DNA of 64,000 bases, taken from NCBI GenBank assembly GCA_018052735.1, contig JAGPMT010000003.1, forward strand, positions 62,001-126,000, given 5' to 3'. This stretch comes from Phycisphaerae bacterium (lineage in GTDB: Bacteria; Planctomycetota; Phycisphaerae; Sedimentisphaerales; Anaerohalosphaeraceae). The stretch's first letter is position 1. Each line of letters opens with the position of its first letter. A program made the translations under genes and the position numbers. Of the stretch, positions 36,608 to 47,000 are shown piece after piece. The notes under the pieces were generated by a model that saw only the letters and a list, made by a program, of their open reading frames with translations, made no database searches and was not told the origin of the DNA.

Positions 36608-37708
36608 ATGAAATTACTCTGGAAAAAAAACTGGCTGCAAACACAACAGCATTTTACAGACTGGTGGAAGTGTAAAGGATTTGTGCTGGGCTGCTGGGGC
36701 ACTGGAATAGCCAGTGATGGTATGCCGCATGAAGATGTCATTCTGCCTCCGCCTGCGGCCGATTTCCAGCAATATCATACCGATCCGGAGTTGGTATCCG
36801 CACGCATTCATTATGAAATGGCGCACAAAGTCTGGCCGGCGGATGTGCTGCCTGTTGCCTGGCCTGATATCGGCACTGTTACTTTAGCCCCTTATCTGGG
36901 TGCTGTTCCGGAGTATAAAAAGGATAACATCTGGTATCGACCCTGCATTGCCGATCCTGATACGCATCCCCCGCTTTTGTATGATCCTGCACATCCCTAT
37001 AGCCGGATGCTGAAGGCAGTACTTGGGAGAACGGTCGCAAGCAGTCAAGGACATTATTTTGTGGGAATGCCTGCCATTGTTCCCAATCTTGATGTGCTGG
37101 CCCAGTTGCGGGGAACAGAGGAATTGTTGATAGATATGATCGAACGTCCTGCGTGGGTGCATGAAAAACTTGAGGAAATCGAAATCGCTTACCGGCAGGT
37201 ATTTGATAGTCTGTATGAAATTATCAAAGATGAAGACGGTGCTATGGCTTTTGGTTATTTTATGCTCTGGGGGCGGGGTAAAACAGGTCTGCTTCAGTGT
37301 GATGTAGCAGCGCTGTTTTCCCCTAAAATGTTTCAAGATTTTGTTGTACCGTATTTAAGATGGTCCGTCAGCTATCTGGATTATTCGATGTTCCATGTGG
37401 ATGGACATCAATGTCTGGGACATATCGATGCACTGCTGGAAATTGAGGGATTGGATGCCATTGAATGGACGCCGGATTCTCAGGTTCCGCCGGCAGGGTC
37501 GTCTCAATGGTACGAATTGTATAAAAGGATCCGAAGTGCGGGAAAGGCCGTTTGGGTTGCCAATCTTGATGCGGATGATGTTATTCCATTATTGGACGCG
37601 ATCGGGCCTGAAGGTGTGTATCTGAATGTCATTTCAGCCGGCGGACAGATAATTCGTCCCTGGCAGATGGAACAGCTTTCTGATAAGCTGGAATCTTATC
37701 GCCGCTGA
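36608..37708 (+). CDS. Uroporphyrinogen-decarboxylase-family protein, function unknown
   Basis: 366 residues from the ATG at 36608, 16 bases after the GH141-like gene. A cytosolic (beta/alpha)8 barrel of the UroD superfamily: VLGCWGTG, VLPVAWPDIGTVTLAPYLGA, YLDYSMFHVDGHQCLGHIDALLEIEGLDAIEWTPD. True UroD is unlikely here; the superfamily also contains Zn-dependent methyltransferases of the MtaA/MtbA type. The clear H-x-C-G zinc motif seen in the second UroD-like protein (56840) is absent; instead there is HVDGHQC. Its close linkage to carbohydrate genes suggests a role with a sugar or a methylated sugar, but no function is established for this group, as far as I know. Confidence 0.65.
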   Translation: MKLLWKKNWLQTQQHFTDWWKCKGFVLGCWGTGIASDGMPHEDVILPPPAADFQQYHTDPELVSARIHYEMAHKVWPADVLPVAWPDIGTVTLAPYLGAVPEYKKDNIWYRPCIADPDTHPPLLYDPAHPYSRMLKAVLGRTVASSQGHYFVGMPAIVPNLDVLAQLRGTEELLIDMIERPAWVHEKLEEIEIAYRQVFDSLYEIIKDEDGAMAFGYFMLWGRGKTGLLQCDVAALFSPKMFQDFVVPYLRWSVSYLDYSMFHVDGHQCLGHIDALLEIEGLDAIEWTPDSQVPPAGSSQWYELYKRIRSAGKAVWVANLDADDVIPLLDAIGPEGVYLNVISAGGQIIRPWQMEQLSDKLESYRR

Positions 37709-37843
37709 AATGATTAGCTGCTTTGCGCGCCTGATTGCTTGGCAGGTTTATAGAAGCTTTATATTTGACAGGATGCATTTTATTTCTTGTGGTTTTCGAA
37801 TGCCCATAAGTCAATTTTTTTGCGGAACTGGAATTTTGAGCCT

Positions 37844-39046
37844 ATGATGAAAATATTATTGAGGCTGTGTATTTTCTTGTTTGTTTTGAGCTTAAATGCT
37901 GTGAGTGCCCACGAACCGCCAAAAGAGGCAGATAGCACGCAACCTTCTACAATCCCAACTGCCGGACAAGAGTTGTGCCAGCAGCAACCTGCTTCGTTCA
38001 AGCCGGGACTGGTGCTTGAAGAATTTGTTTTTACCAACGCCCCTTTTCCCTCTTGTCATGCAGCAACTATCGCCGAAGTCAATGGGGAGTTAGTCTGCGC
38101 CTTTTTTGGCGGAACGGCCGAACGCAATCCTGATGTCGGCATCTGGATCAGTCACACATTCAGCGGCAAGTGGACTCCGGTTGTCGAAATTGCCAATGGT
38201 ACAATTACACCCGAACTGCGATACCCAACTTGGAATCCGGTTCTGTTTTTGCCCAAAGGTGCAGAACTGCTACTGTTCTATAAAGTTGGCCCATCCCCGA
38301 CCCAATGGTGGGGCATGATGATGACGTCTTCCGACGGCGGTTGGAACTGGAGTAAGCCCAAAACTATAATCGGTGAAAAAGGCAAGGCACTGATTGGGGC
38401 AGTCAAAAACAAGCCGATCCAATTGTCCGATGGTACGATTTTGGCCCCTTCGAGCCGTGAAGACAGCGGGTGGAAAGTTCATATTGAGGCCAGCAGCGAC
38501 AACGGCAAAACCTGGACTGAGCTGACCGGGCCGCTGAACGATCCCAATGAAATGTCCGCTATCCAGCCGACATTATTGACATATCCCAATGGACAAATCC
38601 AGATGCTTTGCCGCAGCCGGCAGGATAGAATCTTAGAAACATGGTCCGGAGACGGCGGAAAAAACTGGTCACCAATGCAGCCGACAATACTGCCGAATCC
38701 GAACTCAGGAATTGACGGCGTAACACTGGCAGACGGCCGTCAGCTGCTTGTTTATAACCATTCGACTCGCAGCCAGCCGGCTGTGGGGCACAAAGGGCGC
38801 GGAATCCTGAATGTTGCGCTCAGCCGCGATGGCAAAAATTGGCAGGCGGCATTGGTCCTTGAATACGAAGACCAGCCAAACAGCCAATTTTCTTACCCAT
38901 CCGTGATTCAGACTGCTGACGGATTGGTACACATTGTATATACTTGGCATCGTCAACGGATCAAGCATGTAGTGCTGAATCCAGAGAAACTCCAAACCGT
39001 ACCGATGCCCGACGGACAATGGCCGAAGAATGCCTATCCACGATGA
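37844..39046 (+). CDS. Secreted sialidase-fold (six-bladed beta-propeller) exo-glycosidase-like protein
   Basis: 400 residues from the ATG at 37844, with a signal peptide (LLRLCIFLFVLSLNAVSA). Four Asp-box repeats of the S-x-D-x-G-x-x-W type are visible: SSDGGWNWSKP, SSDNGKTWTEL, SGDGGKNWSPM and SRDGKNWQAAL, the signature of sialidase-like propellers. CHAATIAEVNGELVCAFFGGTAE at the N-terminus is typical of this bacterial group. An obvious sialidase FRIP motif is not seen, so sialic acid is an unlikely substrate. In this pectin block a Kdo-, rhamnose- or uronic-acid-linked side chain is more plausible. Neighbours are the UroD-like gene upstream and the DUF6298-like gene 205 bases downstream. 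Confidence 0.72.
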   Translation: MMKILLRLCIFLFVLSLNAVSAHEPPKEADSTQPSTIPTAGQELCQQQPASFKPGLVLEEFVFTNAPFPSCHAATIAEVNGELVCAFFGGTAERNPDVGIWISHTFSGKWTPVVEIANGTITPELRYPTWNPVLFLPKGAELLLFYKVGPSPTQWWGMMMTSSDGGWNWSKPKTIIGEKGKALIGAVKNKPIQLSDGTILAPSSREDSGWKVHIEASSDNGKTWTELTGPLNDPNEMSAIQPTLLTYPNGQIQMLCRSRQDRILETWSGDGGKNWSPMQPTILPNPNSGIDGVTLADGRQLLVYNHSTRSQPAVGHKGRGILNVALSRDGKNWQAALVLEYEDQPNSQFSYPSVIQTADGLVHIVYTWHRQRIKHVVLNPEKLQTVPMPDGQWPKNAYPR

Positions 39047-39251
39047 CAATCTTTCTGCTAATGTTTGGATGTACCGGCGTAGAATCGTCCGAGTTGAAAT
39101 AAGGTCGATTGATTCTCCCATTTTTAATTATGCTATCTCTATGAAGAAACAACTGAAAAAAACAGTCAAGTAGGGTCTTATCAAAACCAACAAGGCCAGA
39201 TATATTTATTTACCGTCAGGATTCTGCAAAAACTGCAAAGGCAGGGACGGA

Positions 39252-42200
39252 ATGACAATGGCACAAGCAGAATTGAAAAAAGCAGGGGTATTTGTTCTGA
39301 TAGCGCTTTTGGTGTGGACAGTGGCGGGATATTGTGCGGATGTGCCGGAGATTTCTTTTCTCACTCTTGACAAAAACGGTCATTTGGTCTACGGGACAGA
39401 TCAGAAAGGCAACCAGATTCCTGATTTTTCACATTGCGGCTATAGAGGAGCCAATCACCCTATTCCGGACTGTACTATCCGGGTTGTTCTTTCACCTGTA
39501 AAGGGGGATAATACCGGCCGGATTCAGGCAGCTTTAGATTATGTCGCTATGCTTCCGCAGGATTCGGAAGGTATTCGCGGGGCAGTTTTGCTGCGGCGGG
39601 GTAAATATTCGGTTTGGGGCGGTCTAACAATTAATTCCTCTGGAGTTGTCCTCCGCGGCGAGGGAATGGGTTCAGATGGGACTGTGCTTATCGCTGCGGG
39701 AACAAACCGCCGGACATTGCTGCGTTTTGCCGGGATCAATGACCGAAAATGGCATTCTGACAGACTTCGGCATGTTGCCGATGAATTTGTACCGGTTGGC
39801 GCCTATCATATCCGTTTGGATGAGACAAAAGGACTCAAAGCAGGGGATAATATTTGTATTACACGTCCCTCCACGCAAGAATGGATAGAAGAGATGGAAA
39901 TGAATCGTTTTGGAGGGGGCTTAAAGGGACTTTTTGACTGGAAACCCGGTTCACGCAATATTGTTTGGGACCGGGTTATAACGGATGTTAACGATCTTGT
40001 TATCACGATTGATGCGCCCCTTACTGCAGCCATCAACCCTCAAGCAACACTGCAGACATATAACTGGCCGGGACGCATCTGTAAGGTGGGAGTAGAAAAT
40101 CTTTGCTTGCGGTCGGAATATAATCTTGACAATCCCAAAGATGAAGACCACGCATGGATGGCCGTGACGGTAGAGAACGCTGAAGATGTTTGGGTGCGTC
40201 AGGTTGCAATGGAGCATTTTGCCGGATCAGCTGTTGCAGTTTGGGAATCATGCAGACGTATTACTGTAGAGGATTGTCTTTCACTGGCTCCGATTTCAGA
40301 AGAGGGCGGTTATCGCAGACATACCTTTTTTACTATGGGCCAGCAAACGCTTTTCCTTCGCTGCTGGTCCGAGAAGGGTCGGCATGATTTTTCCGTCGGC
40401 CATTGTGCAGCCGGCCCCAATGCATTTGTACAATGTGAAAGTTTCCAATCCCTGGAAGACAGCGGGCCAATTGAAAGCTGGGCATGCGGTGTTTTGTATG
40501 ACAACGTTCGTATTGACGGCAATGCCCTGCGGCTCGGAAATCGCGGCAGTCGCGGCGAGGGCATCGGCTGGGCGGCTGCAAACAGCGTTTTGTGGCAATG
40601 TCAGGCAGCCGTTATCGAATGTGATAAGCCGCCGACGGCTTGGAATTGGGCTTTTGGCTGCTGGGGCGAGTTCGAGGGCAAGGGTTTCTGGCACGAGTCC
40701 AACTCATTTATCAATCCGCACAGTCTCTATGTTGCGCAGCTGCAGCAGCGGTTGGGCGGTAAGGCACAGTCTATCTCCCTTATGAAAAATGAAACATCCA
40801 GCACAACGAGTCCTTCGGTCGAATTGGCAGCGGAAATGACGGCACACTCCGAAAAGAAAGCAGTAACTTTGCGAGAGTATATAGAAGCAGCTCCCAAACG
40901 GCAGTTGATTCCCACCGACAGCACCGATGCAAAAAGAATAGAAGACATATCCAGCATAATACCTGAAAATCACAGCAATACATCCGGCAAAACCATTGCC
41001 CTCTCAAACGGCCGATTGGTTTGCGATAATCAGCTTGTTATCGGAGGATCCACAGAAGTAGCATGGTGGCGCGGCAATATCCGACCGGATGCGGCCGCAT
41101 CATTCGGAGTGGGAATAACCCGATTCGTCCCCGGACGAAATGGGCCCGGCTATACGGATGACTTAAACGACCTGACAGATAGAATGATCGCAAACGGACA
41201 GGCGATTCTGGAACATAACTACGGACTTTGGTATGACCGGCGCCGCGATGACCATCAGCATGTCCGGCGGATGAACGGCGATGTTCGGCCGCCATTTTAT
41301 GAGCAGCCGTTTGCCAGAAGCGGAGTTGGAACCGCATGGGATGGATTAAGCCGGTACGATCTGACAAAATATAATGTGTGGTATTGGAATCGCTTAAAGC
41401 AATTTGCCGATCTATGCGATCGCAAGGGTTTGGTTTTGATTCATCACAACTATTTTCAGCATAACATCCTGGAAGCTGCCGCACACTGGGCGGATTTTCC
41501 TTGGCGATCCGCCAACAATATCAACGATACAGGTTTTCCCGAACCGCCCCCTTATGCCGGGGATAAACGCATTTACATGGATGAACAGTTTTACGATACA
41601 AGGCATCCGGTCAGAACTTCATTGCATCAGGCCTATATTCGCCAATGCCTTGGGAATTTTGCAGACAACAGCAATGTAATTCAGATGATCAGCCAGGAAT
41701 ATACGGGTCCGGTTGAATTCGTCCAGTTCTGGCTTGATACGATTATTGATTGGCAGGAAAAAGCCGGGCGGTCGCCTTTAATTGGACTTAGCTGTACCAA
41801 GGATGTTCAAGACCAGATATTGTCTGATCCTAAACGGTCCAAGGTTATCTCCCTAATCGACATCCGATACTGGTGGTATCAGGGGGACGGCCTGTTATAT
41901 GCCCCCCAAGGCGGACAGCATCTGGCTCCCCGGCAGCATGCACGCCTCCTGCATCCTCGCCGCACCTCATTTTCACAAGTTGTTAGGGCTGTCCGGGAAT
42001 ACAGAACGCGCTGTTCGGACAAGGCCGTCATTTATTCGGCTGATGCCAATTACGGATGGGCGGTTCTAATGGGCGGAGGGTCTATTCCCAATCTTCCCTC
42101 AACGACAGATAAGGATTTGCTCAAAGCAGTTCCTTCTATGAATCCGTATAATCTGGCGGGCAATCCAGAGGGGCAATATGCTCTGATGGATCCAGCAGGA

Positions 42201-42395
42201 GATGCGCTGATTTATGCCGATTCCGGAGATACTGTTGTGATTGATTTTAGCAGTATCCATGCTGATTTTACTGTTTCGTATATCAATTTGAAGACAGGAC
42301 AATCTGAACAGACCCAAAAACATGTCTCCGGCGGCACTATCGTGCAGATGGAATTAGAGAATACGCCTTGTCTATTATGGCTTCGGCGACAATAA
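39252..42395 (+). CDS. Large secreted two-domain protein: beta-helix plus DUF6298-like barrel
   Basis: 1047 residues, signal peptide (GVFVLIALLVWTVAGYCAD). Residues ~45-500 form a pectate-lyase-3/GH55-like beta-helix (GDNTGRIQAALDYVAMLP, VVLRGEGMGSDGTVLIAAG, VTVENAEDVWVRQVAMEHFAGSAV). A low-complexity linker (~520-590) follows. The second half (~600-1047) looks like a TIM-barrel domain with aromatic-rich loops (HNYGLWYDRRRDDH, WNRLKQFADLCDRKGLVLIHHNYF, QEYTGPVEFVQFWLDTI) and a small beta-sandwich end. It matches what is annotated as DUF6298 in similar loci. Glu in MISQEYTG and Asp in SLIDIRYWW are candidate active-site residues. No activity is known to me; both halves may be enzymes acting on pectin side chains. 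Confidence 0.55.
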   Translation: MTMAQAELKKAGVFVLIALLVWTVAGYCADVPEISFLTLDKNGHLVYGTDQKGNQIPDFSHCGYRGANHPIPDCTIRVVLSPVKGDNTGRIQAALDYVAMLPQDSEGIRGAVLLRRGKYSVWGGLTINSSGVVLRGEGMGSDGTVLIAAGTNRRTLLRFAGINDRKWHSDRLRHVADEFVPVGAYHIRLDETKGLKAGDNICITRPSTQEWIEEMEMNRFGGGLKGLFDWKPGSRNIVWDRVITDVNDLVITIDAPLTAAINPQATLQTYNWPGRICKVGVENLCLRSEYNLDNPKDEDHAWMAVTVENAEDVWVRQVAMEHFAGSAVAVWESCRRITVEDCLSLAPISEEGGYRRHTFFTMGQQTLFLRCWSEKGRHDFSVGHCAAGPNAFVQCESFQSLEDSGPIESWACGVLYDNVRIDGNALRLGNRGSRGEGIGWAAANSVLWQCQAAVIECDKPPTAWNWAFGCWGEFEGKGFWHESNSFINPHSLYVAQLQQRLGGKAQSISLMKNETSSTTSPSVELAAEMTAHSEKKAVTLREYIEAAPKRQLIPTDSTDAKRIEDISSIIPENHSNTSGKTIALSNGRLVCDNQLVIGGSTEVAWWRGNIRPDAAASFGVGITRFVPGRNGPGYTDDLNDLTDRMIANGQAILEHNYGLWYDRRRDDHQHVRRMNGDVRPPFYEQPFARSGVGTAWDGLSRYDLTKYNVWYWNRLKQFADLCDRKGLVLIHHNYFQHNILEAAAHWADFPWRSANNINDTGFPEPPPYAGDKRIYMDEQFYDTRHPVRTSLHQAYIRQCLGNFADNSNVIQMISQEYTGPVEFVQFWLDTIIDWQEKAGRSPLIGLSCTKDVQDQILSDPKRSKVISLIDIRYWWYQGDGLLYAPQGGQHLAPRQHARLLHPRRTSFSQVVRAVREYRTRCSDKAVIYSADANYGWAVLMGGGSIPNLPSTTDKDLLKAVPSMNPYNLAGNPEGQYALMDPAGDALIYADSGDTVVIDFSSIHADFTVSYINLKTGQSEQTQKHVSGGTIVQMELENTPCLLWLRRQ

Positions 42396-42424
42396 ATAAA
42401 GTATTCTGTAAAGGGCAGACAAGA

Positions 42425-43996
42425 ATGAACAGGTTTGGATGTCTCGTCGTGTTGGGAATAATGTATCACTGTATCTGCTTTGGGGCAGATGAAAATGTCG
42501 AACGGTGGGGAGTTTATGAACTATCGCTGTCCGGACCTGCGGCTGGAAATCCGTTTATTGGAATTCAATTTACGGCTGTTTTCAAGCATGGCGATCAGGT
42601 CTTTGAGCCGGAAGGTTTTTATGATGGAAACGGCGTCTTTAAAATTCGTTTTATGCCCAATAGCGAAGGTCTCTGGACCTATCAGACGAAAAGCAACTGT
42701 GATGCCTTGAACGGCAAAACGGGGCAGTTTACCTGTATAGCCCCCTCGGCCGACAACCATGGGCCAGTACGTGTGCGGAATCAATATCATTTTGCGTATG
42801 AAGATGGTACCCCCTTTTTCCCGTTCGGCACAACCATTTACGAATGGGCGTTTTATTCTGAATCCATGCAGACGCAAACGATTGAAACATTGAAAACTGC
42901 ATCCTTTAACAAAGCACGCTTTCTGGTGATCCCTCCCTGGCAGGAATACTATGTAAAAGGGCCTCACGCCTTAAATTGTTTTCCGTTTGTGGGCAATTCA
43001 AAAGACAACTGGGATTTTTCCCGTTTTAATCCTGAGTTTTTCCACCGGCTGGAGCGCTGTGTCGCAGAGCTTGGTAAAATCGGGGTTCAGGCGGAACTGA
43101 TTCTGTTCCGACCTTATGATAACGGGAAATGGGGATTTGATACCATGGATATGGCCACGAATGAACGTTTTCTTCGTTATGTGGTAGCTCGCTTTGCTGC
43201 GTATCGGCATGTGTGGTGGAGCCTTGCCAACGAAAATAGTTTTATGGAGTCTCTGACAGACCAGGACTGGGACCACCTTTTCCGGATTTTGCAGCGCAGC
43301 GATCCGTACGGCCATTTGCGTTCTATCCATAATGCAGACCGGATTTACGATCATACCCAGCCTTGGGTAACACATGTCAGTCTGCAATATTATATGGCGG
43401 TCCGGTTTTTCGGAGTCTCTCCTCTGCTGCGTGATATTTATAAAAAACCGGTTATTCATGACGAGATTAATTACGAAGGCAACCGTGATCGCCGCTGGGG
43501 GCAGCTGTCCGGAGAAGAAATGGTTTATCGGTTTTGGATTGCTTATATCGGGGGTGCGTATGCAACCCATGGAGAAACAATTCAGCGGCCGAATGATCCA
43601 GATTGGATCTCTGTGGGTGGGGACTTGAAGGGCCAAAGCCCCCCGCGCATTGCTTTTTTAAGAAAGATAGCCGAAGAAGGTCCGCCGGAAGGACTGGATC
43701 CTGTTGATCCGTATTTTGAAACAAATATAGCCGGCCAGATCGGCAACTATTATCTGATTTATTTTGGCAAAGAACCCTTGACAGAATGGGAGTATAAACT
43801 GCCGCAGAAGGGTCTTAGGGAGGGCATGCGATTTCGGGTTGATATTATTGATACTTGGAATATGACAATTACTCCTGTCAATCAGGAATTCGAAATCGAA
43901 AAACAGAATCAATATACTTATATTGACAAAAAGAAAGCAAAAATTATCTTGCCGGGCAAACCCTATATGGCATTGAGAATCCGTCGAGTCGATTGA
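42425..43996 (+). CDS. Secreted DUF5060 + GH140-like (apiosidase-type) glycosidase
   Basis: 523 residues from the ATG at 42425 (upstream starts at 42368/42377 would overlap the previous gene), with a signal peptide. Residues ~22-110 are a DUF5060 beta-sandwich (WGVYELSLSGP, FTAVFKHGDQVFEPEGFYDGNG, MPNSEGLWTYQT). Residues ~120-450 form a (beta/alpha)8 barrel of the DUF4038/GH140 apiosidase-like group: FFPFGTTIYEW, then the acid/base candidate Glu270 in VWWSLANEN and the nucleophile candidate Glu347 in PVIHDEINYEG. The reference GH140 enzyme cleaves apiose from RG-II. Together with the apulose-type operon at 2458-7187 this is the best candidate for apiose release. Related DUF5060 enzymes act on other substrates, so specificity needs testing. 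Confidence 0.65.
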   Translation: MNRFGCLVVLGIMYHCICFGADENVERWGVYELSLSGPAAGNPFIGIQFTAVFKHGDQVFEPEGFYDGNGVFKIRFMPNSEGLWTYQTKSNCDALNGKTGQFTCIAPSADNHGPVRVRNQYHFAYEDGTPFFPFGTTIYEWAFYSESMQTQTIETLKTASFNKARFLVIPPWQEYYVKGPHALNCFPFVGNSKDNWDFSRFNPEFFHRLERCVAELGKIGVQAELILFRPYDNGKWGFDTMDMATNERFLRYVVARFAAYRHVWWSLANENSFMESLTDQDWDHLFRILQRSDPYGHLRSIHNADRIYDHTQPWVTHVSLQYYMAVRFFGVSPLLRDIYKKPVIHDEINYEGNRDRRWGQLSGEEMVYRFWIAYIGGAYATHGETIQRPNDPDWISVGGDLKGQSPPRIAFLRKIAEEGPPEGLDPVDPYFETNIAGQIGNYYLIYFGKEPLTEWEYKLPQKGLREGMRFRVDIIDTWNMTITPVNQEFEIEKQNQYTYIDKKKAKIILPGKPYMALRIRRVD

Positions 43997-44042
43997 ACGG
44001 GGTAGGGGTAAAATCCCTTGCCAGAAAGGACTGTTTCAAAAT

Positions 44043-47000
44043 ATGCTTAAAACCAGGCAATTTCTAGTTATAGTGAGATTGTTGTCTATTTTGTTGCCGG
44101 CCTCTGCTCTTTGGGCAGCCGTAGGTGATGAAGAGGAACCTGTTCGATTTGTGGGGGAGGTAAAAGTATCCAACAGCGATTACAAAAACGGCTATCATGA
44201 CGGTCAGATGCCGGTAGCGATCGGCGTACAAAATTATCAAATCCTGCGGGCCAATCGAACCCATCCAGAGTTCTCTGATGGATTGGGTTGGACCTATAAT
44301 CATGCACCGATGCTGGCTTATGTCAACGGGCAGTTTTATTGTCAGTACTTGACGAATCCCTGCGGAGAGCATATTCCCCCCGGTATGACGATGCTTACAC
44401 GGTCATTGGATGGAAAGCACTGGACCAAGCCGCAGGTTCTGTTTCCGATTTATTTTACCGCTGATCCGAATGATGCAACTCGTATAACGTTTGTATTTAT
44501 GCATCAGCGAATGGGTTTTTATTTGGCTGACAATGGGCGGTTTTTGACGATGGCTTTTTATGGATCGCCTGATGGGGATGGAGTGGGTCGGGTTGTCCGG
44601 GAGATATATGCGGATAATTCATTGGGACCGATTTATTTTATTCGCGTAAATGACAACTGGACAGGCGAGGTGAAATATCCTCTCTATACCGCTTCACCTG
44701 ATGCCGGATTTGTGGAGGCCTGCCGCAGCTTTCTGGAAGATAAAATTCGAAGGATTCAGTGGTGGGAAGAGGATTATCAAGCCAAAGATAGAGACGACTT
44801 TTACCGCGTCACATGGGGCGGTGATATAGGCCGCTCAAGACCGGCCAAGGCATTTTGTTTTTATACACGACCGGATGGTGCGGTGGTCGGTTTCTTCAAA
44901 AGCCGGTGGGTTACGATGACCCGTGATCAGGGACAAACCTGGTCTCCGCTGGTCCAGTGCAGCACATTAACCTATGGCAGTGCTAAAATCTGGGCACAAA
45001 AACTGGACAACGGCCAATATGCCTTGGTTTATAATCCTACCGACAGCGAAGCCCGCCATCCGCTGTGCATCGCCGTCAGCAAGGATGCGATACATTATGA
45101 CCATCTTGTCAACATTCACAGCGAAGTTCCTCCCAAGCGGTTCTGGGGTCGGGAAAAACGTCCGGGTCCCCAATATGTACGCGGGATTGTTGAAGGCAAT
45201 GGCAATCCGCCCGGCAGCGACTTATGGGTCGTATATTCCGTGAACAAGGAAGACATCTGGATATCCCGTGTTCCAGTTCCTGTTCAATGGCAGGTGCAGG
45301 GTTCTGTTGCGGATGATTTCAGCCAAATGGACACTGGGGGTGTTATTAAAGGTTGGAATATCTATTCTCCGCAATGGTGTCCAATAGAAGTTGTAGATTT
45401 TCCCAGCAAAGCTGACAAAAGTATGCGGATCAAGGATGCCGATCCTTATGATTATGCCAAAGCGGTAAGGGTTTTTCAGAAATCAGCCAATCTGATATGT
45501 TCTTTCCAGCTGTATATTGAATCGTCTGCACAAGTTCTGGATATCGAGATTGTTTCAACAAAAGGCAGCCGTCTGGTTCAAACACGGCTGGATACCAGCG
45601 GTCGTCTGCTGACAAAAAATGGAAACCAACCTTATCAGACGGTTGCGGCATTGAATTCAGGAAAATGGTATTCAGTTGAATTTCATGTTGATGCGCCAAA
45701 ACAGCAGTATTCTGTTCTATTGGATGGAAATATGATCTTACAAGATGCTTCTTTTTCATCGGTCGAAGAACTGCCGGAACGAATAGTTTTCCGAACCGGC
45801 CCCTATCGGCTGGCCGATGATGTTCAAAAATACAAAAGCGGCAGCGAGCGTATACCGGGTACAGATGAACCGGGAGCCGATGAACAGGTTGAAGCTGCAG
45901 TATATTACATCCAAGATTTCCGTGCCTTTGATACGGGACAGTCTGTATTATCCCCCAGGACCTTTGAGCACTATATCGATGATTTTAACAGCATGGAAGA
46001 AGAAAATATTGTCAATGAAATACCAAACGCCCAATCTTGGGATTGGATCAAAGAAAATGTCCCCCTCTTCGAATGCCCCGATAAAACACTTGAGCAAATC
46101 TACTATTATCGCTGGTGGACTTTTCGCAAACACCTAAAACGGACGCCGGACGGCTACGTCTTCACCGAATTTCTTGACAGTGTTGGTCACAGCGGCAAAT
46201 ACAACACGATCAGCTGTGCAGTTGGTCATCATATCTATGAAGGGACATGGCTAAGAGACTGCCGCTACATTGATGACTATGCCCGATTCTGGTACACCGG
46301 ACATAACGGCGGTTTGCAGCCGCATTTCCACAAATACAGCAACTGGGCTACGGCAGCATTATATCGCCGGTATTTGGTTAATCAGGATAAACTGTTTATC
46401 ATAGGCCTGCTGGACGCTTTTGTGCAGGATTATCAAGCCTGGGTTGATGAAAAAGCTGCGGAGAATGGGCTTTTCTGGCAATACGATGTCCGGGATGGAA
46501 TGGAAGAGTCCATCAGCGGCAGCCGAACAATTAAAAATATGCGGCCTCCGCTGAACTGCTATATGTACGCCAATGCTATGGCTATTGCGAAAATTGCCGA
46601 GGTGGCGGGCAATCTTGAGCTGTCAAAAGAATACATTCAGAAAGCATCCGACTTGAAGTTGCGGATTCAGCAGCTGATGTGGGATGGTACATCCGCGTTT
46701 TTCAAAGTACGCCATCCGGACGGCACATTGGCTAATGTTCGGGAGGAACTTGGCTATATTCCGTGGTATTTTAATCTGCCGGAGAAAGGTTTTGAAGCGG
46801 CCTGGCAGCAGTTCACGGATCCGCAGGGTTTTAAAGCTCCTATGGGAATTACAACCGCCGAACGGCGGCATCCTGAATTTCGCAGTCATGGGGTCGGAAC
46901 CTGTGAATGGGATGGTGCTGTTTGGCCGTTCGCAACAAGCCAGACTCTGACGGCCTTGTCAAACTTCCTGCGGTATTATAGCCAGTCGTATGTCAGCAAA

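Noticed and set aside
37844-39046. True sialidase acting on host glycans
   Set aside because: Asp-boxes are present but no FRIP motif is evident, and there are no sialic acid transport or catabolic genes.
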